A stretch of DNA of 5,038 nt from Flavobacteriaceae bacterium (GTDB taxonomy: Bacteria > Bacteroidota > Bacteroidia > Flavobacteriales > Flavobacteriaceae). The translations under genes and the position numbers were made by a program. This document shows, piece after piece, positions 1 through 5,038 of the stretch (positions are counted from its first letter, which is position 1; every line of letters starts with the position of its first letter). The stretch lies in NCBI GenBank assembly GCA_016763715.1, contig JAESTG010000400.1:1-5038 (forward strand). Direction: 5' to 3'. The notes under the pieces are model-generated. The model worked only from the letters and a program-made list of their open reading frames with translations, was not told the origin of the DNA and did not search any database.

Positions 1-371
1 ACACTTGTACGTGTCTCACCTGTCATTGGACTTCCTAAAATCATAAAGTCTCTTGAACCCAAGTTTGGAGTAGTTTGAAGTACGTTAATTGTTCCGTTGT
101 TGGTTACCGTTGTAATCGCATCCGTTTGCACAACACTACCCTGATGTTCAATTATTAAACTACCGTCAACTATAATATTACCATTAACTCTTACATAATC
201 TCCTCCTCTAACTGTCAATTGATTTCCAACATTTACTGTTAAGCTACAGCCTTCTATGTTTCCATGTAAATTGGTATCGTATAAGCCATCAATGGTCACT
301 GTATTAGCAGCAGTTGGAGGAGTTCCTCCACTCCAATTGGCACCATCCCAAACCTTTGCAGAACCTGCGCA
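1..371 (-). other. Start of beta-helix-like repetitive section, residues 1036-1158 and beyond
   Basis: After a 'KVWDGANWSGGTPPTAANTVTIDG' lead-in (Trp1043, Trp1048) come short strand-turn units with alternating Gly/Asn: 'LTVNVGNQLTVRGGDYVRVNG', 'NIIVDGSLIIEHQGSVVQTD', 'VTNNGTINVLQT'. This layout is typical of right-handed beta-helix-type segments in flavobacterial adhesins. The final visible part, 'RDFMILGSPMTGETRTSV', resembles the 'SSPM' stretch that follows such segments in these proteins. The section continues past the left edge. Confidence 0.6.
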
Positions 372-3300
372 AGCCAAAGTAAAAGCTGTACTCGGCCCAA
401 AATAAAAAGTCCCGTCAAGCCCTGTAAAGTTACCCGTTAATGTAACATCTCCCCCAAAAGAACCAATAGTAAGTGCAGTGGTCTCAGTAACCGATGAAGC
501 ATTCCCTCTTGCTGCAACCAAATTGGTTCTCATATCACCTGTGGCCATTTCCCAACCCAATACTTCAGCTTCCGTAAAATAAAATGTAGCACTAATACTT
601 CCAGAGCCTGTAGTTATGGTCGGTGAAATGTCAAAGGTTTTATCCATAACAAAATCTGGCAAAACACTTCCATTATATGATTGAGCACTAGTTCCTGATC
701 GTGACACATAAATATCTACACAGTCATAATCATGACTGTTACCGTTTACAATATCTACCATTACGTCACCCGTCATATCATCATAGGTATGTCCCGTGCC
801 AACTCCATTAAGTTGAATATTATCTGAAGTACCACTATTAACAGCAGTTTGTACACCAACCGTAGTATTGGCCGTTACAGAAATATCATCCAACATAAAA
901 ACAAATGAATCTGAAGAAACCACATGAAAAGAAATGTAAATATCTCCCCCGTCATACGCCGACAAATCATATGTATATTCAGTCCAAGCAATTGGTGGTT
1001 CAATGTATGGGCCAGAAGAAATTATTGTAAAACTACCCGGATTGGTATCTGTTGTAGAAACTCCTACCTCAAAACGATCTAGTCCAAATGTATCAGTCAG
1101 GGATCTGGCCCAGAATTTCAATTCACTACCAGCTCCATTCAAGGAAATTTGTGGTGTAAAAATATAATCGTCATTTAAGAAGGGGGCTATTGATTCAGCA
1201 AAACAATAGTATCCTTTGCTTCCACCATGTGGATCCCAATCGGTACCAGCTGCAGAAGGACTGGTCTGGCTTGGATTAAAAACAATAAATGTTCCTGTGT
1301 AATTTTCGTTAGTAAAATCATAAGTTGCTGACCCATAGGCTTGATCACCATCATTATCGAGCATCGTCCATGGGCCAACGGGACTGATATCAAAATCGGT
1401 ATAGCTTTCAAAATCTTCAGCAAACAAAGTGCTATTTTGAGCTGCTACAGGAGCAAGATCTGTACTTGCTATTGTTAACATAAAACTGTCAGAATTAAGG
1501 TTCGCTTCGGCATCACCCACTGTACTTACTGTAAAATCTACTATTACCGTTTCGTCACTTTCTACCAAACCATCGTGGAACACTCTCAATACCATATCTT
1601 GAGACGTAGTAAGACCACTATCGAAGGTCACGTTAGGAGTAACTAATTCAAAATCTAAGCCTGTAGAGGCAGTACTAGCACCCGAAATAACAAAATTTAC
1701 CGTGGCATCACTTGATGGTGCAGATGAAATATTTAGCGGTATATTAATATCTGTAAAGCAGAGATTGGCATCTTCCGTAGCATTTGAAGCCGTATTACTG
1801 AAACCTATTTGCGGAGCAGTAGGTGCAATTTTAAAAGAATACACACGCACTCTCCTGTTAGGGTCTCCAGAATACTCTGAAGTTACCCAAAATGTTAAAT
1901 CGTCTGAAGGATCTCGAACCGCCTGTCCATAATCTCCATATCTATCATTAGCCGTAACAGATGTTGTACCTGCAATGGCCAACTCTTCTGCTACTGTCAT
2001 TGAACCCAACACATCTCCATCCATTCTTCCTGTATAATATAGTGAGGGGAATGTAGTGGAGCCTGTTTTGGTGTATCCCAGTCCAATATTTCCTTGGGAG
2101 TCCATTGAAATACAACCCATAAAAACAGATTCGCTTCCAGTAGGATCGGTAAAAGTACCTTCTTGATAAACACTCCACGAGGCACCACTGTCTGTACTCC
2201 TTAATTCGACCCAACGAATTCCAGAAATACGAGTACCATCAACCGTTTCTACAACCCAGTTTAAGAGAATAGATTCGTGAGTCCCAAACTGATACCAGTG
2301 CGACATATTCATTACTGCTCCAATTATGGCATCAATTCGCTGCCCTGTGCCTGGTTGTTGTAAATTTGAGAAACCTCCAGCTATAGCCGCATCAAAGGCA
2401 GCTGTAGGAATTTGATTTTTTCCTGAAATAGTGGAGCTTGGAATATTACTCCAATCCATATCAATGTTCCACAATCCAATATGATCTGAACCAACACCCG
2501 AAAATGCATCATCCTGATAGTACACAATTTTAATATCCCCCGTAACTGCACCCGCTCCTTCAGAATGAACAGGAATTGGAGCCGCAAAACCTCCAGTACC
2601 TAACCCAGAAGGTGAAAAACCAACAATTTCTGCGGTACCATCACCAGACAACATTTTGGCTCTGTTGAAAGTATATATTTTTTGAGCGCCTGTAAAGTTA
2701 CCTGCTGTAACATATGAATCACCCCACACACCGTAATGCGGATAGTCATTCCCAGCTCCAAGGTTATATTCGTACACATTATAGGCACCTGTTGGATCAG
2801 CTGTTGTAGAGACACCAACTAAAAACACGTTATTACCCGGTAATTGAAACTGAGATATAAACCAACGATCCGCTTCTCGATCATACATAACCACAGGGTC
2901 ACCAGAATTAGCTGTGCTACCTGGCGCAGATAGAGGATCGGTTAAAAGCTTTGGAAAACCAGAAGCCATATTCCCCATCTTATCATAAACTGCCCATTGC
3001 CCATTTTCCATGGTTACAATATGGTTTGGTCCAACAGCCATAGATGGATCTGGAGGAGATACATTTAACCCAAGACTTTCAAAGTTGACTATGGGTGCTC
3101 TATTTTCGGTAGAGTGTATATAATTTTTAGATCCCTGTATTAAAGGATCAATGCTCGTACTACTAGCTCCTGCAGCATTTAAATAAGCCAGTTTTCTTTT
3201 CCGCTTCTCACTCATATCTTCGGAAGTGTTTACTCCATCTTTTGGAACAATTAAGCCATCAAATGTGATAAGGTCATCACAAACTGGAAGATCCCGAACT

Positions 3301-3476
3301 GGTTTTGAAACGAAAAAATTTGTAGGGTAAATTACTTTTGTAGGATATGTGCTAGGCACATAGTTGATAGCTTCTTTCTCTTCTTGAGCTATTCCTGCTA
3401 TGGAAAAGCAAAAAATTGTAAAACAAGAAACTATCAAATTCCTAAAAGAAATGGTTTTAAGAGTAAATAATGACAT
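1..3476 (-). CDS. Large exported multidomain adhesin-like protein (3' end beyond window)
   Basis: One uninterrupted frame of 1158 complete codons runs from ATG 3474-3476 off the left edge; I translated it throughout and met no stop or frameshift. The start is fixed by an in-frame TAA only nine bases upstream (3483-3485). No Shine-Dalgarno is present, as is usual in Bacteroidota. Order of parts: signal peptide (1-30); low-complexity pro-region with a basic patch SEKRKRK (31-117); beta-rich domain (118-550); Calx-beta-like domain (551-673); choice-of-anchor J-like domain (about 684-870); a further beta-rich domain (871-1035); start of a beta-helix-like section (from 1036). Composition is rich in Ser, Thr, Gly, Asn and Asp, typical of extracellular Bacteroidota proteins. 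No HExxH metalloprotease motif or obvious catalytic triad was seen, so I favour an adhesive or binding role over an enzymatic one. A C-terminal T9SS sorting domain is expected by analogy but not visible. The exact function is unknown. Confidence 0.93.
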   Translation of the reverse strand, partial: MSLFTLKTISFRNLIVSCFTIFCFSIAGIAQEEKEAINYVPSTYPTKVIYPTNFFVSKPVRDLPVCDDLITFDGLIVPKDGVNTSEDMSEKRKRKLAYLNAAGASSTSIDPLIQGSKNYIHSTENRAPIVNFESLGLNVSPPDPSMAVGPNHIVTMENGQWAVYDKMGNMASGFPKLLTDPLSAPGSTANSGDPVVMYDREADRWFISQFQLPGNNVFLVGVSTTADPTGAYNVYEYNLGAGNDYPHYGVWGDSYVTAGNFTGAQKIYTFNRAKMLSGDGTAEIVGFSPSGLGTGGFAAPIPVHSEGAGAVTGDIKIVYYQDDAFSGVGSDHIGLWNIDMDWSNIPSSTISGKNQIPTAAFDAAIAGGFSNLQQPGTGQRIDAIIGAVMNMSHWYQFGTHESILLNWVVETVDGTRISGIRWVELRSTDSGASWSVYQEGTFTDPTGSESVFMGCISMDSQGNIGLGYTKTGSTTFPSLYYTGRMDGDVLGSMTVAEELAIAGTTSVTANDRYGDYGQAVRDPSDDLTFWVTSEYSGDPNRRVRVYSFKIAPTAPQIGFSNTASNATEDANLCFTDINIPLNISSAPSSDATVNFVISGASTASTGLDFELVTPNVTFDSGLTTSQDMVLRVFHDGLVESDETVIVDFTVSTVGDAEANLNSDSFMLTIASTDLAPVAAQNSTLFAEDFESYTDFDISPVGPWTMLDNDGDQAYGSATYDFTNENYTGTFIVFNPSQTSPSAAGTDWDPHGGSKGYYCFAESIAPFLNDDYIFTPQISLNGAGSELKFWARSLTDTFGLDRFEVGVSTTDTNPGSFTIISSGPYIEPPIAWTEYTYDLSAYDGGDIYISFHVVSSDSFVFMLDDISVTANTTVGVQTAVNSGTSDNIQLNGVGTGHTYDDMTGDVMVDIVNGNSHDYDCVDIYVSRSGTSAQSYNGSVLPDFVMDKTFDISPTITTGSGSISATFYFTEAEVLGWEMATGDMRTNLVAARGNASSVTETTALTIGSFGGDVTLTGNFTGLDGTFYFGPSTAFTLACAGSAKVWDGANWSGGTPPTAANTVTIDGLYDTNLHGNIEGCSLTVNVGNQLTVRGGDYVRVNGNIIVDGSLIIEHQGSVVQTDAITTVTNNGTINVLQTTPNLGSRDFMILGSPMTGETRTS
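372..866 (-). other. Beta-rich domain of unknown family, residues 871-1035
   Basis: Includes 'HTYDDMTGDVMVDIVNGNSHDYDCVDIYVSRSG', 'VMDKTFDISPTITTGSGSISATFYFTEAEVLGWEMATGD' and 'GGDVTLTGNFTG'. The 'DKTFxI-P ... ATFYFTEAEVxGWExATG' stretch resembles, from memory, a module found in other flavobacterial secreted proteins, some of them extracellular proteases; I cannot name it. Most of it should be beta strands with one short helix around 'TEAEVLGWEMA'. Confidence 0.5.
867..1427 (-). other. Choice-of-anchor J-like (MAM/cleaved-adhesin-like) domain, residues 684-870
   Basis: Starts with 'FAEDFESY' (Glu687 onward) and 'PWTMLDNDGDQAYG', passes through 'NDDYIFTPQISLNGAGSELKFW' and 'DRFEVGVSTT', and ends 'WTEYTYDLSAYDGGDIYISF' then 'FMLDDISVTAN' (Leu862-Asp-Asp864). 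This is the typical pattern of the choice-of-anchor J family, a jelly-roll module found in proteins that carry various surface-anchoring signals (T9SS, PEP-CTERM or LPXTG) at their C-terminus. It supports the expectation of an anchoring signal beyond the left edge. It probably binds a carbohydrate or protein ligand; the specificity cannot be told. Confidence 0.78.
1458..1826 (-). other. Calx-beta-like domain, residues 551-673
   Basis: The segment reads as an Ig-like beta sandwich with the hallmarks of Calx-beta: 'ATVNFVISGAST' then 'GLDFE', then 'VTFDSGLTTSQDMVLRVF', then the acidic signature Val638-Glu-Ser-Asp-Glu-Thr643 ('D-G-L-V-E-S-D-E-T'), and a closing 'SFMLTIASTD'. In this family the acidic loops can bind calcium. 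It is common as a spacer or adhesive module in large bacterial surface proteins. Calcium binding here is an inference from the motif. Confidence 0.75.
1827..3125 (-). other. N-terminal beta-rich (propeller-like) domain, residues 118-550
   Basis: Seen in the translation: 'PPDPSMAVGPNHIV' around residues 141-154, 'DPVVMYDREADRWFISQF' from 193, 'STTADPTGAY' around 224-233, 'DYPHYGVWGDSYV' near 244-256, and 'YGDYGQAVRDPSDDLTFW' from 513. From memory, this order of motifs recurs in secreted bacterial proteins whose domain resembles a BNR/sialidase-like beta-propeller. I cannot name an exact family without a profile search. The Asp-rich turns and recurrent Trp/Tyr strands fit a propeller, but the fold is inferred. 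No catalytic residues could be assigned. Confidence 0.6.
3387..3476 (-). other. N-terminal Sec signal peptide of the large exported protein
   Basis: Residues 1-30 have a short basic n-region (Lys7, Arg12), a hydrophobic stretch from about Leu14 to Ile26, and a small-residue end, Ala-Gly-Ile-Ala, followed by Gln-Glu-Glu. Cleavage is most likely after Ala30. Ile15-Val-Ser-Cys18 loosely fits a lipobox, but it sits before most of the hydrophobic core, so a type I signal is preferred. The protein should therefore reach the periplasm and probably the surface or medium. Confidence 0.82.
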
Positions 3477-3513
3477 AAGTGGTTATTTTACGGGGTTTGT
3501 TAGCTTTATTTTA

Positions 3514-3541
3514 TTCAACTCCATAATTAAATGGACTTGAA
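3514..3541 (-). promoter_or_regulatory. Leader hairpin upstream of the large gene's start codon
   Basis: Arms at 3514-3524 and 3531-3541 pair over 11 positions with a single mismatch (3519 opposite 3536), closing a six-base AATTAA loop on the plus strand. In the mRNA it would end 37 bases before the ATG. No T-tract follows on either strand, so it is not an intrinsic terminator. It might affect translation or mRNA stability, or be the footprint of a DNA-binding dimer. The structure is seen in the sequence; any role is inferred. Confidence 0.45.
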
Positions 3542-3643
3542 ACGTAGTACAACAGTGGTATTCAACGATGCGTTAGGAAATTATTTTCTCACACTCTAAC
3601 TATAAATAGATATATGCTACTGTTAATTAAAAGAATAAATCAT

Positions 3644-3675
3644 CAAATACATTATAGCAACTCTAAGATAGCAAA
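3644..3675 (-). promoter_or_regulatory. Candidate Bacteroidota-type promoter for the large exported gene
   Basis: Read on the minus strand, TTTG (3672-3675) is followed after 20 bases by TGTATTTG (3644-3651), one mismatch from the Bacteroidota -7 consensus TAnnTTTG and with nearly the usual spacing to the -33 TTTG. A sigma70-like extended -10, TGCTATAAT, overlaps it (about 3651-3659). A second exact -7 match, TATTTTTG, lies at 3672-3679, but its best -33 (GTTG at 3697-3700) is only 17 bases away. Either would give a leader of about 160-190 bases. This rests on motif matching in AT-rich DNA, where chance hits are common. Confidence 0.33.
3654..3674. repeat. Pair of 7-bp direct repeats overlapping the candidate promoter
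   Basis: ATAGCAA occurs at 3654-3660 and again at 3668-3674, separated by CTCTAAG, giving a 14-base period. On the minus strand this reads TTGCTAT twice. The two copies lie between and over the candidate -33 and -7 elements of the large gene, so they could be a regulator site or a chance repeat in AT-rich DNA. Confidence 0.4.
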
Positions 3676-3716
3676 AATATATTTATCCTTGATATTCAAC
3701 ACATTAAGGCATTTCT

Positions 3717-3733
3717 ATTTGTGTAGCACAAAT
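3717..3733. promoter_or_regulatory. Perfect 17-bp dyad, operator candidate
   Basis: On the plus strand ATTTGTG, the three bases TAG, then CACAAAT: two perfect 7-base arms. It lies about 40 bases upstream of the candidate -33/-7 elements and about 240 bases before the start codon of the large gene, a sensible place for a transcription-factor site. The half-sites do not match the usual CRP or FNR spacing, so no regulator is named. As RNA it would be a weak, A/U-rich hairpin with no T-tract, so it is not a terminator. Confidence 0.35.
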
Positions 3734-3839
3734 TCGAATATTTACTTTTCGTCGATAAATCTATGCTTTTCATCCGAATTATCAAAATAATATAAACAAC
3801 TGGATGGCAGAGTCGAACTTTCTGTCAATTATTAAGCAC

Positions 3840-3877
3840 AAAAAAACCGATTCAACTTAAAATAGTCAAATCGGTTT
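3840..3877 (-). terminator. Rho-independent terminator of nqrF
   Basis: Read on the minus strand, AAACCGATT (3869-3877) pairs perfectly with AATCGGTTT (3844-3852). The stem extends inward by five pairs (two G-U, then A-U, C-G, U-A) to a six-base ATTTTA loop. Seven Ts (3840-3846, counting three in the stem) follow. The two wobble positions are G-U only in the minus-strand RNA and C/A mismatches on the plus strand, so the hairpin is built for minus-strand transcripts. It begins 31 bases after the nqrF stop codon, which suggests that the nqr transcript ends here. Confidence 0.88.
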
Positions 3878-3908
3878 CTTTATGTTTCTACTTTCTGATT
3901 AATAAACT

Positions 3909-5038
3909 CTAACCTCCAAAGTCATCAAAACGAATATTATCGTCTGGGATTCCGAAGTCTTCACCCATTTTTTGAACAGCCTGATTCATTAATGGAGGGC
4001 CACAGAAATACAATTCGATATCTTCTGGATCTTCGTGAAGACTTAGATAATTATCAATCACTACTTGATGAATGAATCCAACAAACCCATCTCCAGCTTC
4101 ATCATTAATATCTTTCTTCACTTTCCAATTATCCTCTTCCATTGGTTCAGACAACGCCAAAAAGAATTTAAAGTTTGGAAATTCATCTTCTAATTGCTGG
4201 AAATGATCTAGGTAAAACAATTCACGCTTAGAACGTCCACCATACCAATAAGTCACTTTACGTCCTGTTCGTAAGGTTTTGAAGAGATGATATAGGTGTG
4301 ATCGCATAGGTGCCATTCCTGCTCCACCTCCAACATACAGCATTTCTGACTCTGTAGGATTGATGAAAAATTCGCCATAAGGTCCTGAAATTACTACTTT
4401 ATCTCCTTCTTTACAGTTGAAAATATAAGATGAAGCGATTCCTGGATTTACCGGCATCCATTGATTTTTAGCTCGATCCCATGGCGGTGTAGCAATACGA
4501 ACATTCAACATAATCTCACGTCCTTCCGCAGGATAAGAAGCCATTGAGTATGCACGCTCAATCGTTTCGGTGTTTTTCATGACCAACGGCCAAAGACCAA
4601 ATTTATCCCACTCGGCTTGAAACTTATCTGGAGTTTCGTGTTCCTCAGGGTGCGCAGTGATATCCATTTCACTAAAATTAACCTCACATGGAGGAATTTC
4701 AATTTGAATATATCCACCTGCTTTATAGTTCATGTCTTGAGGAATTTCTACTACAAATTCCTTAATAAATGAGGCTACATTATAATTTCGAACCACAACA
4801 GCATCCCATTTTTTAATCCCAAAAATTTCCTCAGGTATGTGAATACTCATATCCTGCCTCACTTTTACCTGACAAGATAGTCGAATACCTTCTTTCAACT
4901 CTTTTCGAGTAAAATGAGGTGTTTCAGTAGGTAAGGCTTCTCCTCCACCTTCTAATACGTGACACTCACATTGAACACAAGTTCCACCTCCACCACAAGC
5001 CGAAGGAAGAAATATTTTTTGATTCCCTAAAGTAGACA
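3909..5038 (-). CDS. nqrF: NqrF, NADH-oxidising subunit of Na+-translocating NADH:quinone reductase (5' end beyond window)
   Basis: NqrF takes electrons from NADH onto FAD, then through a 2Fe-2S centre into the membrane-bound Na+-pumping complex NqrABCDEF. Visible here are 375 codons ending in TAG (3909-3911). In order: the ferredoxin-like domain with [10 protein letters not shown] and the later LSC-Q cysteine; the FAD-binding motif RAYS (4545-4556) and GPYGEFF; the NADH-binding [12 protein letters not shown] (4296-4331); CGPPLMN with the conserved Cys (4002-4004); and the conserved C-terminal DDFGG. If the first cluster cysteine is Cys70, as I recall for Vibrio NqrF, the fourth falls exactly at 111 and the full protein is about 431 residues. 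The N-terminal membrane helix and the start codon lie past the right edge. A TTG at 4896-4898 is internal and not the start, since the cluster lies upstream of it. NqrA-E genes should precede it outside the window. Confidence 0.97.
   Translation of the reverse strand, partial: STLGNQKIFLPSACGGGGTCVQCECHVLEGGGEALPTETPHFTRKELKEGIRLSCQVKVRQDMSIHIPEEIFGIKKWDAVVVRNYNVASFIKEFVVEIPQDMNYKAGGYIQIEIPPCEVNFSEMDITAHPEEHETPDKFQAEWDKFGLWPLVMKNTETIERAYSMASYPAEGREIMLNVRIATPPWDRAKNQWMPVNPGIASSYIFNCKEGDKVVISGPYGEFFINPTESEMLYVGGGAGMAPMRSHLYHLFKTLRTGRKVTYWYGGRSKRELFYLDHFQQLEDEFPNFKFFLALSEPMEEDNWKVKKDINDEAGDGFVGFIHQVVIDNYLSLHEDPEDIELYFCGPPLMNQAVQKMGEDFGIPDDNIRFDDFGG
4872..5036 (-). other. 2Fe-2S ferredoxin-type domain of NqrF (part)
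   Basis: Cluster ligands are the cysteines encoded at 4995-4997, 4977-4979, 4968-4970 and 4872-4874, spaced Cys-x5-Cys-x2-Cys-x31-Cys as in Vibrio NqrF (70, 76, 79, 111). A further cysteine two residues after the third ligand (4962-4964, in 'QCECHV') is not a standard ligand. The domain passes electrons from FAD towards the membrane subunits. Confidence 0.93.

Larger units (their letters stand above)
3477..3908. other. AT-rich intergenic spacer between nqrF and the large exported gene
   Basis: No reading frame here has credible coding character on either strand. From the nqrF end to the left gene, the spacer holds the nqrF terminator, a stretch with a short tRNA T-arm-like sequence (3801-3826), a 17-bp dyad (3717-3733), candidate promoter elements with overlapping direct repeats (3644-3679), and a leader of roughly 160 bases that includes a hairpin close to the start codon. 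I found no full tRNA, riboswitch or small ORF. Confidence 0.75.

Noticed and set aside
1702..1932. Plus-strand open frame of 76 codons
   Set aside because: It lies wholly inside the Calx-beta-like part and the end of the preceding domain of the minus-strand gene, whose translation has clear domain motifs; the plus-strand product shows none.
1948..2818. Several 60-90 codon minus-strand open frames, and one at 1187-1423
   Set aside because: All are out of frame with, and inside, the continuous coding frame that starts at 3476; their translations show no domain character.
3423..3434. Lipoprotein signal (Ile-Val-Ser-Cys18) in the large exported protein
   Set aside because: The cysteine precedes most of the hydrophobic core; a type I site after Ala30 fits better.
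3801..3826. A complete tRNA gene in the spacer
   Set aside because: Only a T-loop-like stretch is present; the T-stem pairs poorly, and no 5' acceptor strand, D-arm or anticodon arm can be found upstream on the minus strand.
4896..4898. TTG as a start codon for nqrF
   Set aside because: The frame stays open upstream to the window edge and encodes the first three cluster cysteines, so the codon is an internal Leu.
1..5038. Mobile element, CRISPR array, toxin-antitoxin or defence genes
   Set aside because: No transposase or integrase frame, no terminal inverted repeats, no regularly spaced repeats and no small paired genes were seen; both genes are accounted for by respiratory and surface functions.

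Overview
The window carries two minus-strand genes, both cut by its edges, separated by an AT-rich spacer of 432 bases. It looks like chromosome of a Bacteroidota bacterium, most likely a marine-type Flavobacteriia. Three things point there: the form of NqrF, which closely resembles the protein as I recall it from that group; a very long exported protein with Calx-beta-like and 'choice-of-anchor J'-like modules; and the lack of a Shine-Dalgarno sequence before the one start codon that is visible. The genus cannot be told from this window.

Right side (3909-5038): nqrF, the NADH-oxidising flavoprotein subunit of the sodium-pumping NADH:quinone oxidoreductase. Its first roughly 55 residues lie beyond the right edge. 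It ends at a TAG and is followed by a good Rho-independent terminator (3840-3877), so it is probably the last gene of its transcript.

Middle (3477-3908): no gene. The spacer holds the nqrF terminator, candidate Bacteroidota-type promoter elements for the left gene, a 17-bp dyad (3717-3733), a pair of 7-bp direct repeats (3654-3674) and a hairpin-forming leader segment (3514-3541) just before the left gene's start.

Left side (1-3476): one continuous reading frame of more than 1158 codons that starts at 3476 and runs off the left edge. It encodes a signal peptide, a short pro-region, a large beta-rich domain with 'VGPNH', 'DPVVMYDREADRW' and 'YGDYGQ' motifs, a Calx-beta-like domain, a choice-of-anchor J-like domain, another beta-rich domain, and the start of a repetitive beta-helix-like section. 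It is probably a surface or secreted adhesin-like protein. By analogy with similar flavobacterial proteins it may end in a type IX secretion (T9SS) sorting domain, but that end is outside the window.

The two genes are probably transcribed separately and have no evident functional link: one is core respiratory metabolism, the other is cell-surface or extracellular biology. I see no mobile element, CRISPR array, defence system or convincing RNA gene. Most of the window is ordinary; the more interesting points are the architecture of the large exported protein and the structured spacer in front of it.
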